Shown in pieces: positions 9,138 to 17,796 of a stretch of 64,000 bases of DNA (within the stretch, counting starts at the first letter, position 1; the number at the start of each line of letters is the position of its first letter). The notes below the pieces were generated by a model that made no database searches, was not told the origin of the DNA, and saw only the letters and a program-made list of their open reading frames with translations. The DNA lies in the NCBI RefSeq assembly GCF_014333525.1, contig NZ_JACSCX010000002.1:372001-436000 (forward strand). Direction: 5' to 3'. Source of the DNA: Hymenobacter puniceus (GTDB taxonomy: Bacteria > Bacteroidota > Bacteroidia > Cytophagales > Hymenobacteraceae). A program made the translations under genes and the position numbers.

Positions 9138-10421
9138 ATGTCCCATAAGGAACAGCAGAAAGTAGACACAGGAGTAATAGCAAAGGCAAAAAATGTCCGG
9201 TCTATGGTTGTGTACATCTACAATAGTTTTGATGATCCGCTCTTCAAAGGAATTCTATTGCCTTTCATGGAGCATGCAGCTTCCGAACAGCCGGATCTAC
9301 ACTTTCACCTTATTACATACGAGCAGCATGATTGGCCACTCACCGAGGCACAACGCGCAGAAATTCGCACAGTATTAAGCAGGTATAATATAGAGTGGTA
9401 TCCGTTAGTTTGGCATTCCGGTAATTTCAAAATCGTAAAAAAGGCGTATGATTTACTAATTGGTTTCTTTTTAGTGCTGAAGTTGCGCTTATTCGGTAAA
9501 ATCGGCAGTATTGGCGGCCTAGGCACCATTTCAGGCTCGTTTGCTTTCATTATAGCCAAATTATTAGGGCTTAAATTCTTTGGTTTCTGGCATGAACCTC
9601 ACAGCGAGTTTATGCGGGATTTCAATATTTGGCCAATTAACAGTGTAGCATACCGTGGGCTGAACTACATGGAAAAGATTTCAGGCCGCTATGCGGATGT
9701 ACTTACCACAGGCACCGACCACATGATCAATCGATTGAAGGCTTCTGGTAGCCAGGCAGCACTCTTTAAGCTGCCAAGTTGCGTCAACGAAAATCGGTTT
9801 CGGTTTAATCAAGCAGGTCGGGATAGAGTAAGGAATTTGTTGCCAGTAAACGATAACACACCAGTAATACTATACTTGGGTAAGTTTGGCGGTATATATT
9901 ATGATCAGGAAATAGGTGTATTGTTTTCAGAATTGCATAAGCTCAACAGTAATTTATTTTTCTTCATTGTTTCTCCTGATGCAGTAGATCATATAACAGA
10001 GGTAATGACACAGGCGGGGGTACCGCAGACGCATTATAGCATAAAAAGAAGCCCATACAGCGAAGTGCAGGATTATATTTCGGCGGCTGATTTTGGCATA
10101 GTAGCTATTCCCGCATTATCCGCTCAGAAATACCGCTCACCCATCAAAGTTGGTGAATACCTATGCTGTGGCTTGCCTTATCTGGTATGCCGTGGCGTAT
10201 CGGAGGATGATACAGTAGCTGAACAGTACAACGTAGGAGTGACGGTAGCCGATTTTTCGGAGTCTGAAATTCGCAAAGCATACCCTGCTATAGAGCAGTT
10301 TCTGACAGAAGATAGAGTGCCGCTGCGTAACAGATGCCGTGAAGCAGGCATTCAGTACCGAGGAATTAGTAATTACTTGCCGGTAGCTGAACAAATTTTC
10401 TCGCGTGTCTCTGCTACATAG
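9138..10421 (+). CDS. GT4-like glycosyltransferase, paralogue A
   Basis: A 427-residue GT-B fold protein. The first part has VVYIYNSFDDPLFKGILLPF and HSEFMRDFNIWP; the second has the nucleotide-sugar-binding side, with VILYLGKFGGIYYDQEIGVL, DYISAADFGIVAIPA and the E-containing SPIKVGEYLCCGLPYLV. This last block corresponds to the EX7E-type region of GT4 enzymes. The first 20 residues are polar and extra compared with the paralogue at 11894. More than half of the residues match that paralogue by eye, and a different GT4 gene lies between the two. A 200-base gap upstream suggests its own promoter, but none was recognised. Confidence 0.82.
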   Translation: MSHKEQQKVDTGVIAKAKNVRSMVVYIYNSFDDPLFKGILLPFMEHAASEQPDLHFHLITYEQHDWPLTEAQRAEIRTVLSRYNIEWYPLVWHSGNFKIVKKAYDLLIGFFLVLKLRLFGKIGSIGGLGTISGSFAFIIAKLLGLKFFGFWHEPHSEFMRDFNIWPINSVAYRGLNYMEKISGRYADVLTTGTDHMINRLKASGSQAALFKLPSCVNENRFRFNQAGRDRVRNLLPVNDNTPVILYLGKFGGIYYDQEIGVLFSELHKLNSNLFFFIVSPDAVDHITEVMTQAGVPQTHYSIKRSPYSEVQDYISAADFGIVAIPALSAQKYRSPIKVGEYLCCGLPYLVCRGVSEDDTVAEQYNVGVTVADFSESEIRKAYPAIEQFLTEDRVPLRNRCREAGIQYRGISNYLPVAEQIFSRVSAT

Positions 10422-10642
10422 TTGAGGGAAGATGCCTAGGAAAGTTAGTATACTGGTGTATCCCTGCACCATATTATATATAACCTGTCACTAATTGCTG
10501 TGCTTTAGTCTGTATTTTAGTTTAAGACATACATCGTAGCTAGTTAGCTATATATTCTACAGCACACTTTTTGAATTCTAGCTGATTGTCACTGCGAATG
10601 GCCGTGGCTTAGTGACTTCAACTACCCATAAACTCAGTAACA

Positions 10643-11881
10643 GTGTCTACACGCAAAAACATCTTATTGCTCATACCTCACCTTACCTATGGGGGGGCAG
10701 AGAGGGTTTTTCATGATCATGGGCAGCAGTTAGCGCGTCATCATAATGTGGTGGAGTGTATATTCGATAGCGATACGGTTGTGGCATTTCCCACTACCAA
10801 TAAATTGGTGGCGTTGAATGTCCCGGCTGGGGTCGGGATTTTAGGCAAAATAAAACGTTTTCTGAATCGTGTTCGGCGTGTTAAGCAACTCAAGCTGGAA
10901 TACAGCATTGATATCTGTATCAGTCACCTGGAAGGAGCAGACTACTTGAACTTGCTTAGTAAAGGATCAGAAAAGGTTCTACTATGCGTCCATAATTCCA
11001 AACGCCATGACCCCAATATTCAAGGGCTGATAGGTTGGCTGCGGCGGCGAATATTCATGCCGGTTTCATATCGTTTTGCAGACTGTGTCGTGCCCGTGAG
11101 CCGCGACTTACGTCAGGAGTTGATCGACTACTTCAATCTGCCGGCACGGCAAGTACACACTATTAATAACTTCTTTGACGTAGAGGGAATTCAGCAAAGT
11201 AGTAGAGAAGAACTACTGCCTGCCGAGCAAGAATTATTCGCTGGTCAATCCATTCTAATTACTGCGGGACGATTGGCGCGCGAAAAAAATCAATCGGCTT
11301 TGTTAGAAGTGCTTCACATAATGCATACACGAGGGCATAATACAGTCAAACTGGTTCTGCTCGGTGATGGGCCGCTACGTTCGGAGCTGCTGAGCCGTTG
11401 TCAGCAATTAGGCTTGCGCACATGGGCAGCATGGACAGAAGAGGAAATGACAACGGATTATGATGTATATTTCTTTGGCTTTCAAAGTAATCCGTTTCGC
11501 TACATTTTCCGTGCAACGGTGGCTCTGTTGTCTTCTGAAACTGAGGGCTTTCCGATGGCACTGTGTGAAGCTATGGCCTGCAGAACGCCTGTTGTCTCCA
11601 CTGATTGTCCTACCGGGCCACGCGAGATTTTAGCACCGCAAACCCCAGTCAACTCCTATGCCGAGTCGCCGGAATGGACGGAATATGGATTGTTGCTTCC
11701 TCTATTGGGAGTTGGCACGCAACTGGCGCAGAGCGCACCTATATGGGCTGATACTCTGGTTAGTCTGCTAGCTGATAAGCATAAGCGCAGTTATTATGCC
11801 ACGCAGGCATATAACCGTGTTCAGGATTTTGCTCCTGAGCCTATCATGAAACAGTGGGAGTCCTTGTTGCAAAAACCATAA
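10643..11881 (+). CDS. GT4-family glycosyltransferase
   Basis: A 412-residue GT-B glycosyltransferase starting at GTG (10643). The N-terminus NILLLIPHLTYGGAERVFHD has the glycine-rich acceptor-side loop, and residues near 200 (ILITAGRLAREKNQSALLEV, LVLLGDGPLR) form the donor-binding domain. SSETEGFPMALCEAMACRTP carries the conserved EX7E pair, and DCPTGPREIL follows. Family members are retaining transferases acting in the cytoplasm. A run of seven G at 10691 to 10697 encodes the GG of YGGAE. The gene is followed 12 bases later by the second copy of a paralogous GT pair, so the three are probably co-transcribed. Confidence 0.9.
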   Translation: MSTRKNILLLIPHLTYGGAERVFHDHGQQLARHHNVVECIFDSDTVVAFPTTNKLVALNVPAGVGILGKIKRFLNRVRRVKQLKLEYSIDICISHLEGADYLNLLSKGSEKVLLCVHNSKRHDPNIQGLIGWLRRRIFMPVSYRFADCVVPVSRDLRQELIDYFNLPARQVHTINNFFDVEGIQQSSREELLPAEQELFAGQSILITAGRLAREKNQSALLEVLHIMHTRGHNTVKLVLLGDGPLRSELLSRCQQLGLRTWAAWTEEEMTTDYDVYFFGFQSNPFRYIFRATVALLSSETEGFPMALCEAMACRTPVVSTDCPTGPREILAPQTPVNSYAESPEWTEYGLLLPLLGVGTQLAQSAPIWADTLVSLLADKHKRSYYATQAYNRVQDFAPEPIMKQWESLLQKP

Positions 11882-11893
11882 ATTCTGTATGGC

Positions 11894-13111
11894 ATGCGCT
11901 CAGTTGTTGTATATGTATATAATAGCTGCGATGACCCCTTATTTAAGGGCAACCTGTTATTGTTGCTTATGCATGCAGGCGAAAAACAGCCTGATTTACG
12001 GCTGCACCTGATAACGTATGAGCAGGTAGAATACGGGCTGACTCCTGTCCAGCAGGCTCAACGGCATGAACATTTTGCGCGTTTCAATATAGTCTGGTAT
12101 CCACTTCAATGGCATTCCGGCCGCTTTAAACTGTTGAAGAAAGCGTACGACCTATTGGCAGGAGCTTTAATAGTACTGCGCCTTAAGTTGAAGTTTGGAG
12201 TCCGCTCCATCGTATCATTAGGGACGGTTTCCGGCAGCTTTGCTTTCCTGCTGGCAAAACTCTTTACTCTCAAATATTACGTTTATCAATACGAGCCGCA
12301 TAGCGAATTTATGCGCGACTGCAACATCTGGCCCGAAACAAGTTTGGCCTTCCGTGGGCTTCACTACATGGAGCGAGTATCCGGAATGAAGGCTGATATT
12401 CTTTCAACCGGTACGACGCATATGATTAATCGAATGAAGCAATGGGGCACACTAGCTGAAATGTACAAACTGCCGAGCTGTGTTGATGAAGCCAAACTAC
12501 ATTTCCGTCCAGAAGGCCGGGCTAGAATCCGAGCTAAGCATGCCATTGCAGCAGATAAACCTGTAATTCTTTATTTGGGCAAGTTCGGCGGCATCTATTA
12601 TAACCATGAAATTGCTGTGTTATTTCGAGCTTTTCAGACGCTCAACTCTGATTTGTTTTTCCTCATCGTGTCGCCCGATGCGCCGGACCGTATTGATGCA
12701 CTGATGCAGGCCGAAGGTTTGCTGAAGGGCAGCTACACTGTTACGCGCAGCCCGTATGAGCAGGTGCAGGATTATATATCAGCCGCTGACTTTGGTATAG
12801 TGGCTGTCCCACCATTACCGTCTCAAAAATTTCGCTCGCCGATTAAGGTAGGGGAGTACTTGTGTTGTGGCCTGCCATACCTAGTGTGCGCTGGTGTATC
12901 AGAGGATGATGTTGTGGCCAAACAATTTGGAGTGGGAGTGGTAGTAAAAGATTTCTCAGAGGCAGAAGCAGTTCGTGTATATCCACAGGTGGACAAATTT
13001 CTAAACCGAGAGAAAACGCAGTTGCGTCATCAGTGCCGCGAAGCAGGTATTGCCTACCGGGGGCTGAGTCAGTACCTCGATACCGCCACCCAGATTTTTG
13101 CACAGCTCTAA
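11894..13111 (+). CDS. GT4-like glycosyltransferase, paralogue B
   Basis: A 405-residue GT-B protein strongly similar to the gene at 9138: both carry YNSxDDPLFKG, WYPLxWHSG, EPHSEFMRD, YLGKFGGIYY, RSPYxxVQDYISAADFGIV and SPIKVGEYLCCGLPYLV in the same order. It lacks the extra polar N-terminus of its paralogue. Conserved catalytic-side blocks are intact in both copies, so neither looks decayed. It probably adds a sugar close in structure or linkage to that added by its paralogue. It starts 12 bases after the preceding GT4 gene, consistent with one transcript. Confidence 0.82.
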   Translation: MRSVVVYVYNSCDDPLFKGNLLLLLMHAGEKQPDLRLHLITYEQVEYGLTPVQQAQRHEHFARFNIVWYPLQWHSGRFKLLKKAYDLLAGALIVLRLKLKFGVRSIVSLGTVSGSFAFLLAKLFTLKYYVYQYEPHSEFMRDCNIWPETSLAFRGLHYMERVSGMKADILSTGTTHMINRMKQWGTLAEMYKLPSCVDEAKLHFRPEGRARIRAKHAIAADKPVILYLGKFGGIYYNHEIAVLFRAFQTLNSDLFFLIVSPDAPDRIDALMQAEGLLKGSYTVTRSPYEQVQDYISAADFGIVAVPPLPSQKFRSPIKVGEYLCCGLPYLVCAGVSEDDVVAKQFGVGVVVKDFSEAEAVRVYPQVDKFLNREKTQLRHQCREAGIAYRGLSQYLDTATQIFAQL

Positions 13112-13281
13112 CCTGCCGTTTCGATACAGTACAGTTGCGAGGTGTACCTAATGCTCCCCTGTTTTCGTAATATGCCAAGGCATACGTATTCGGCTATTCT
13201 CCTGCTTTTGTAGGATGCGCCGTAAAGCCAGCATTGCCTCTTCCCAAGGCAGCATAGTTTTCAAATCTAAAACCTCTTCAG

Positions 13282-14064
13282 ATGAACCAGGAACTAATTG
13301 ATTTCGAAAAGCTACAAGCCCATGCAAATGAGTTGAAACAGCAGTGGAACGACCCTAACAAACCATTTCATTACTTGGTGTACGATGGGTTTTTCCGTCC
13401 TGAGGCGGCAGAGCAGATTTTGAAAGCCTATCCGGATGTAACAACCGGTAACTGGGATGGTACCACTTATATTAACCAAAAGAACAAATTTGCGCTAACT
13501 AAATTTGGTGCGGAGTATCCACTATTGCAGCAGGTATTCGACGAGTTCAATGGTGATAAGTTTCTTCATATTGTAGAAAATATCACCGGTATAGCTGAGT
13601 TGATAGGAGATGATGAGCTATTTGGTGGCGGGCTTCATCAGTCCGTGACAGGTGCTTTTCTTGATGTACACGTCGATTTCAATTATCATCAAACCACTAA
13701 GTATCATCGGCGTATGAACGCCATTGTGTACATGAATAAAGATTGGAAGGACGAGTATAATGGCCATCTAGAATTGTGGGATATGAAAAAGAAGAAGCAA
13801 TTAGAAAATGTTTCTCCTGTTTTCAATCGTTGCGTTATTTTTGAAACAAACGAAGTTTCTTTTCATGGTCATCCTAAGCCACTCGCAGCTCCAGGTGGTA
13901 TAACGCGCAAATCATTAGCAGTGTATTACTATACGAAGACACGCCCAGCTAATGAAATTGCTGGGGAGCATAATACAGTGTATGTGAACACTGAAGGTGC
14001 TGGTGGCATGTTTAAGAACCTGAAGTCAGGGCTGAAAGCTGCAGTTGAAAGGATAAGAAAATAA
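13282..14064 (+). CDS. 2-oxoglutarate/Fe(II)-dependent oxygenase
   Basis: A 260-residue protein of the prolyl-4-hydroxylase/Tpa1-like superfamily. The iron ligands are visible as H130 and D132 in LDVHVDFNYH and distal H195 in SFHGHP. R209 in ITRKSLAVYYYT is placed to bind the 2-oxoglutarate carboxylate. The enzyme type couples oxidative decarboxylation of 2-oxoglutarate to hydroxylation or another oxidation of a substrate. Related oxygenases occur in glycan clusters, but the substrate here is unknown: a sugar, a lipid-linked intermediate or a protein are all possible. It has no signal peptide. A strong hairpin terminator follows at 14107. Confidence 0.85.
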   Translation: MNQELIDFEKLQAHANELKQQWNDPNKPFHYLVYDGFFRPEAAEQILKAYPDVTTGNWDGTTYINQKNKFALTKFGAEYPLLQQVFDEFNGDKFLHIVENITGIAELIGDDELFGGGLHQSVTGAFLDVHVDFNYHQTTKYHRRMNAIVYMNKDWKDEYNGHLELWDMKKKKQLENVSPVFNRCVIFETNEVSFHGHPKPLAAPGGITRKSLAVYYYTKTRPANEIAGEHNTVYVNTEGAGGMFKNLKSGLKAAVERIRK

Positions 14065-14106
14065 ATTAAAAAAAATCTGTTCGATTTTCGGTAGAATAAA
14101 AAACAG

Positions 14107-14180
14107 TTACTGCCTCTATCTGCATGGTCAGTCAATTAATGCATGACTGGGTGTGTAGATAGAAGCAGTAATTATTTTTT
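14107..14180 (+). terminator. Rho-independent terminator after the 2OG oxygenase gene
   Basis: A 15-base stem (14107-14121 with 14157-14171, one wobble position) encloses a second short stem CAGTCA/TGACTG, and ATT followed by six T ends it. It separates the first part of the glycan cluster from the WbqC-like gene. Confidence 0.8.
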
Positions 14181-14217
14181 GCTTTATGCAGATTGAAATG
14201 TAATACTTGTTTTAGCA

Positions 14218-14925
14218 ATGATAAAAAAAGTAGGCATTTTGCAGTCCAATTATATTCCCTGGAAAGGCTACTTTGACTTGATTAACCGTGCTGATGATTT
14301 TATTTTCTATGATGAAGTGCAGTACACTAAAAACGATTGGCGCAACCGAAACCGTATTAAAACTACGCAGGGCGTTCAATGGCTGACAATACCGGTTAGG
14401 CAGGAACGGCTTGACCAGAAAATCAGTGAAACCCGCATTTTCGAGGTGGGCTGGGGCACGCGGCACTGGCGTACGTTAGCTCAGGCGTATGCTCATTCTG
14501 CATATTTCAGCTCTTACCGCTCAGAATTAGAGGAACTCTATCGGAACCCCGGGACTGGCTTGCTCAGCGAGGTCAACCAGCGCTTAATCCGAGTTATCAA
14601 TCAGTGGTTGGGAATTAAAACGCGGCTGCATTCAGTGGCAGATTTTGCGGTCTGGGGTGACCGGACGGCACGACTGGTGCAATTGGTGCAGGCAGTGGGC
14701 GGTACAGAATATGTTTCGGGTCCGGCAGCGGCGGCGTACCTTGAGCCAGCGCAATTTGCGCAAGCCAACATCAAGCTCTCTTGGATGAGCTACGAAGGCT
14801 ATCCGGAGTACCGGCAGCTTCATGGGCCGTTTGAACACCATGTGAGTGTGCTCGACCTGCTGTTTAACGAAGGGCCGGACGCCACCCGGTATATGCTGTC
14901 TTTTCCTGATCGTCTGCTTACATGA
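14218..14925 (+). CDS. WbqC-like family protein
   Basis: A 235-residue protein with the family signature GILQSNYIPWKGYFDLIN, then FYDEVQYTKNDWRNRNRIK and WLTIPVRQ. WbqC-like proteins occur in O-antigen and capsule clusters and have been suggested to act in amino-sugar or glycine/acyl modification, but no reaction is firmly known to me. It is cytoplasmic by composition. Its last four bases (ATGA) overlap the start of the next gene, a polyprenyl-phosphate-type GT2, which indicates translational coupling and a shared pathway. Confidence 0.88.
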   Translation: MIKKVGILQSNYIPWKGYFDLINRADDFIFYDEVQYTKNDWRNRNRIKTTQGVQWLTIPVRQERLDQKISETRIFEVGWGTRHWRTLAQAYAHSAYFSSYRSELEELYRNPGTGLLSEVNQRLIRVINQWLGIKTRLHSVADFAVWGDRTARLVQLVQAVGGTEYVSGPAAAAYLEPAQFAQANIKLSWMSYEGYPEYRQLHGPFEHHVSVLDLLFNEGPDATRYMLSFPDRLLT

Positions 14926-15851
14926 AGCCTGAATACTCTGTAGTGGTACCTGTTTACCAGGGGCAGGAAACGGTGAGGCCGCTGGCACACCGGCTGATGC
15001 AGTTTTTTACGGAAGCCGGATATTTATTTGAACTGATTTTCGTGCATGACCATGGCCCGGACCAATCGTGGCAGGTGATTGAGGATCTGCGGCGGGAAAT
15101 GGGCCCGGCGTTAGTGCGGGCCATCCGGTTGTCGCGCAACTTTGGGCAGCATAACGCGCTGCTCTGCGGATTTCAGTATGCCCAAGGTCGCTACATTATC
15201 ACCCTCGACGAAGACCTGCAACACAACCCGGCTGATATTGCGCACTTAATTGCCCGTCAGCAGGAAGAAGACTTCGATGTGGTGTATGGCTGCTATGCGG
15301 CCCGCCAACATGCTGGCTGGCGCAATTTGGCGTCGGGGCTACTCCGCAAGTTGCTGCAGTACAGCCTTCCGGAACTGCACCCTGATTATTCGCCATTCCG
15401 GTTGCTGAAAGCCAGTGTGGCGCGACACTGCCTGCAGATGCGCAACTCCTATTCCTTTCTTGACGGCTACCTTACTTGGGTAACTGCCCATGTAGGGAGC
15501 GTGCCCGTGGCGCACCAGCCAAGAGCTGCCGGCCAGAGTGCCTACACTACGCGCAAGCTGCTACGCCATTCCCTCAACATCTTCCTGACCTTCTCTGATG
15601 CGCCAGTGCGCCTGCTCAGCTATGCGTCAGTGCTCATCTTCCTCGCCACAACCCTGTATTCTGGCTATATCCTGTTGCGTAAGCTCATCTATAATGACTT
15701 ATTGCCGGGTTTCGCCTCACTGATTATAACCATCGGGTTTGGGGTAGGAATATTGCTGCTGGGCATGGGGATTTTGGGGGAGTATATCTACCGGATCAAC
15801 CTCAAAACTACTAGGCGGCCTATATTTATAGAAGCCGAAGTACTTGACTGA
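14922..15851 (+). CDS. Membrane-anchored GT2 glycosyltransferase (DPM1/ArnC/GtrB-like)
   Basis: A 309-residue protein. The catalytic domain covers about residues 1-220, with YSVVVPVYQGQETVRPL, then HDHGPDQSW in place of the usual DDGSxDxS, LSRNFGQHNALLCGFQYA and LDEDLQHNPADI. Two hydrophobic spans close to residues 230-250 and 265-290 anchor it to the inner membrane. This layout matches enzymes that load a sugar onto undecaprenyl or dolichyl phosphate, or onto another lipid carrier. It may also transfer onto a lipid-linked acceptor. The start overlaps the WbqC-like gene by four bases. The H for D in the first motif is unusual against the textbook pattern, though related proteins may share it. 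Confidence 0.87.
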   Translation: MKPEYSVVVPVYQGQETVRPLAHRLMQFFTEAGYLFELIFVHDHGPDQSWQVIEDLRREMGPALVRAIRLSRNFGQHNALLCGFQYAQGRYIITLDEDLQHNPADIAHLIARQQEEDFDVVYGCYAARQHAGWRNLASGLLRKLLQYSLPELHPDYSPFRLLKASVARHCLQMRNSYSFLDGYLTWVTAHVGSVPVAHQPRAAGQSAYTTRKLLRHSLNIFLTFSDAPVRLLSYASVLIFLATTLYSGYILLRKLIYNDLLPGFASLIITIGFGVGILLLGMGILGEYIYRINLKTTRRPIFIEAEVLD

Positions 15852-15912
15852 GCATGCCAAGCGGGTGTTTTTCCATAATTCATCTCTTGCCTCCGCCCAT
15901 ACCTATTTGTCA

Positions 15913-16551
15913 ATGTCGGATTCATCGAAGCGGACAGCTATTGTTGGGGCAGGCGCCCTCGGCCAGCAGTTGGCACAGCACCTCCGGCAGTGCGGGCAGG
16001 CTGTAGCTGGCTTTTTCGATGATGAACTACTAGGCCATTCCACTCCGGAAGGAATCGTGCTGGGGCCTGTAGCTGCTGCCAGCGCCGCATTTGCCGCAGG
16101 ACAATATGAGGAACTGTTACTAGGAGTGGGCTACCGGCATCTGGCTGCCCGTGGTCGGCTGTTCGAGGAGCTATGTGCCCAAGGCCTTCCATTTGGTCGG
16201 TTCGTGCATCCAAGCGCCTACATCGATGCCAGTGTGACCCTCGGCAATGGCGTATGCATCTGGCCGGGTTGTCTTCTGGATCTAAACGTACATCTAGCCG
16301 ACAATGTGCTGCTGTATCCGGGCTGCATTGTGGCGCACGACACTCGTATCGGGGCGCACAGTCTACTGGCACCAGGTGTGCGGCTGGCGGGCCGCATTCG
16401 GGTAGGGGAGCGGTGTTTTCTGGGCGTGGGTTCCACTGTGCTCGACTCGCTGGAACTGGCCGATGATGTCCGGACAGGTGGGGGAACTGTCGTGATAAAT
16501 TCGCTGCTTGAGCCTGGTACGTATGTGGGGGTGCCTGCCCGAATGCTCTAG
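15913..16551 (+). CDS. NeuD/PglD-family sugar acyltransferase
   Basis: A 212-residue protein from the ATG at 15913; an earlier in-frame TTG at 15844 would add 23 residues that do not look like the family. The N-terminus RTAIVGAGALGQQLAQHLRQ is the Rossmann-like sugar-nucleotide domain, and about residues 95-212 are hexapeptide repeats (SAYIDASVTLGNGVCIWPG, IGAHSLLAPGVRL) ending YVGVPARML. Family members acetylate an amino group on a nucleotide-linked amino-deoxysugar. The next gene is a WecE-type aminotransferase, so the two form the second amination/acylation module in the cluster, after the one at 999-2809. Confidence 0.85.
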   Translation: MSDSSKRTAIVGAGALGQQLAQHLRQCGQAVAGFFDDELLGHSTPEGIVLGPVAAASAAFAAGQYEELLLGVGYRHLAARGRLFEELCAQGLPFGRFVHPSAYIDASVTLGNGVCIWPGCLLDLNVHLADNVLLYPGCIVAHDTRIGAHSLLAPGVRLAGRIRVGERCFLGVGSTVLDSLELADDVRTGGGTVVINSLLEPGTYVGVPARML

Positions 16552-16597
16552 CTGGGCCAGCAAGCAACACAAACCGGGCACTCCGGCGGCATCCTGC

Positions 16598-16605
16598 TAG
16601 CTTTG
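16598..16605 (+). promoter_or_regulatory. Candidate -7 promoter element TAGCTTTG
   Basis: Matches TAnnTTTG and lies 26 bases before the ATG of the WecE-like gene at 16632. No TTG was found at the -33 distance. Confidence 0.45.
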
Positions 16606-16631
16606 CGCTTCTGCGCTAACCTGCTGCCCGC

Positions 16632-17762
16632 ATGCTCCCTTTCAATAAACCATATTTTGTCGGTACCGAAACTCGCTACATTGAAGAGGCAGTGCGCTCC
16701 GGCAAAATATCCGGCGACGGAATGTTCACGCGGCGCTGCGAAGCCTGGTTCGAGCAGCATCTTGGTTCGGCCAGAGCGCTACTCACCACCTCCTGCACCG
16801 ATGCGCTGGAGCTGGCTGCGCTGCTGCTTGATATCCAGCCCGATGATGAGGTGCTATTGCCGAGTTTCACGTTTTCTTCCACTGCCAATGCCTTTCTGTT
16901 GCGGGGAGCCCGGCTGATTTTCGTCGATTGCAGCCCTGATTCTCCAAACCTGGATGCGGCCACTCTTGAAGCCCTGATAACGCCCCGCACCCGCGTGATT
17001 GTGCCTGTTCACTATGCGGGTATAGCCTGCGACATGCGTACGGTACTGGCCGTTGCTGCCCGGCATCAGCTGGCTGTAGTAGAGGATGCAGCACAGGCTG
17101 TGAGCAGCACATTTAATGGGAAGCCATTAGGTGGTCTGGGGAGCCTTGCTGCCTTTTCCTTTCACGAAACCAAAAACATTACCGCGGGTGGCGAAGGTGG
17201 CCTGCTGGTCATCAACGACCCGCAACTGGTTGCACGGGCAGAGATTCTGCGTGAAAAGGGCACCAACCGGGCTGCGTTTTTTCGGGCAGAAGTAGACAAG
17301 TACACTTGGGTGGATATCGGGTCTTCGTTCCTGCCGGCCGATATCAACGCAGCCTTTCTGTGGGCGCAGATAGAAGCGCTTTCCTTTATCCAGGCGCAAC
17401 GCTGTGCTATCTGGTACCGTTATCAGGCTGCCCTACAGCCATTAGCGGCGTTGGGGGTTGAGCTGCCCTCTATTCCTGCTTATGCCGTCACGAATGGGCA
17501 CCTGTATTATCTGGTGTGCCGTTCGGCAGACGAGCGCACGGCGTTGCTGGTGCACCTGAAAGCACGATCCATTGCCGCTATCTTTCATTATCAGCCTTTG
17601 CACCGCAGCCCTTACTACACCGCCCGCCACGACGGCCGTCCGTTACCGCAAGCTGACCGTTACGCGGATTGTTTGGTTCGGCTACCTTTGTATGTAGAAC
17701 TGGCCGAAGCAGAGCAGGGGCGCATTGTGCGTGAGGTGCTCGCCTTTTATCAAATCCGATAG
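16632..17762 (+). CDS. wecE: dTDP-4-amino-4,6-dideoxygalactose transaminase
   Basis: A 376-residue PLP enzyme very close in pattern to E. coli WecE/RffA over its whole length: GTETRYIEEAVRSGKISGDG, LLLDIQPDDEVLLPSFTF, IVPVHYAGIACDM and SFHETKNITAGGEGG. The PLP lysine is K181, and D152 in VVEDAAQ holds the pyridine nitrogen. WecE converts dTDP-4-keto-6-deoxyglucose plus glutamate to dTDP-4-amino-4,6-dideoxygalactose. With the acyltransferase gene upstream, the likely product is dTDP-Fuc4NAc or a differently acylated form. The dTDP-glucose genes rmlA and rmlB are not in the window. It has its own candidate promoter. Confidence 0.93.
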   Translation: MLPFNKPYFVGTETRYIEEAVRSGKISGDGMFTRRCEAWFEQHLGSARALLTTSCTDALELAALLLDIQPDDEVLLPSFTFSSTANAFLLRGARLIFVDCSPDSPNLDAATLEALITPRTRVIVPVHYAGIACDMRTVLAVAARHQLAVVEDAAQAVSSTFNGKPLGGLGSLAAFSFHETKNITAGGEGGLLVINDPQLVARAEILREKGTNRAAFFRAEVDKYTWVDIGSSFLPADINAAFLWAQIEALSFIQAQRCAIWYRYQAALQPLAALGVELPSIPAYAVTNGHLYYLVCRSADERTALLVHLKARSIAAIFHYQPLHRSPYYTARHDGRPLPQADRYADCLVRLPLYVELAEAEQGRIVREVLAFYQIR

Positions 17763-17796
17763 GTGCCAAGTTCTTTCCAGGCTTGTTTTTTTGTGT

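Noticed and set aside
15938..16570. 210-codon reverse frame opposite the second NeuD-like gene
   Set aside because: Proline- and histidine-rich shadow of a gene with clear hexapeptide repeats.
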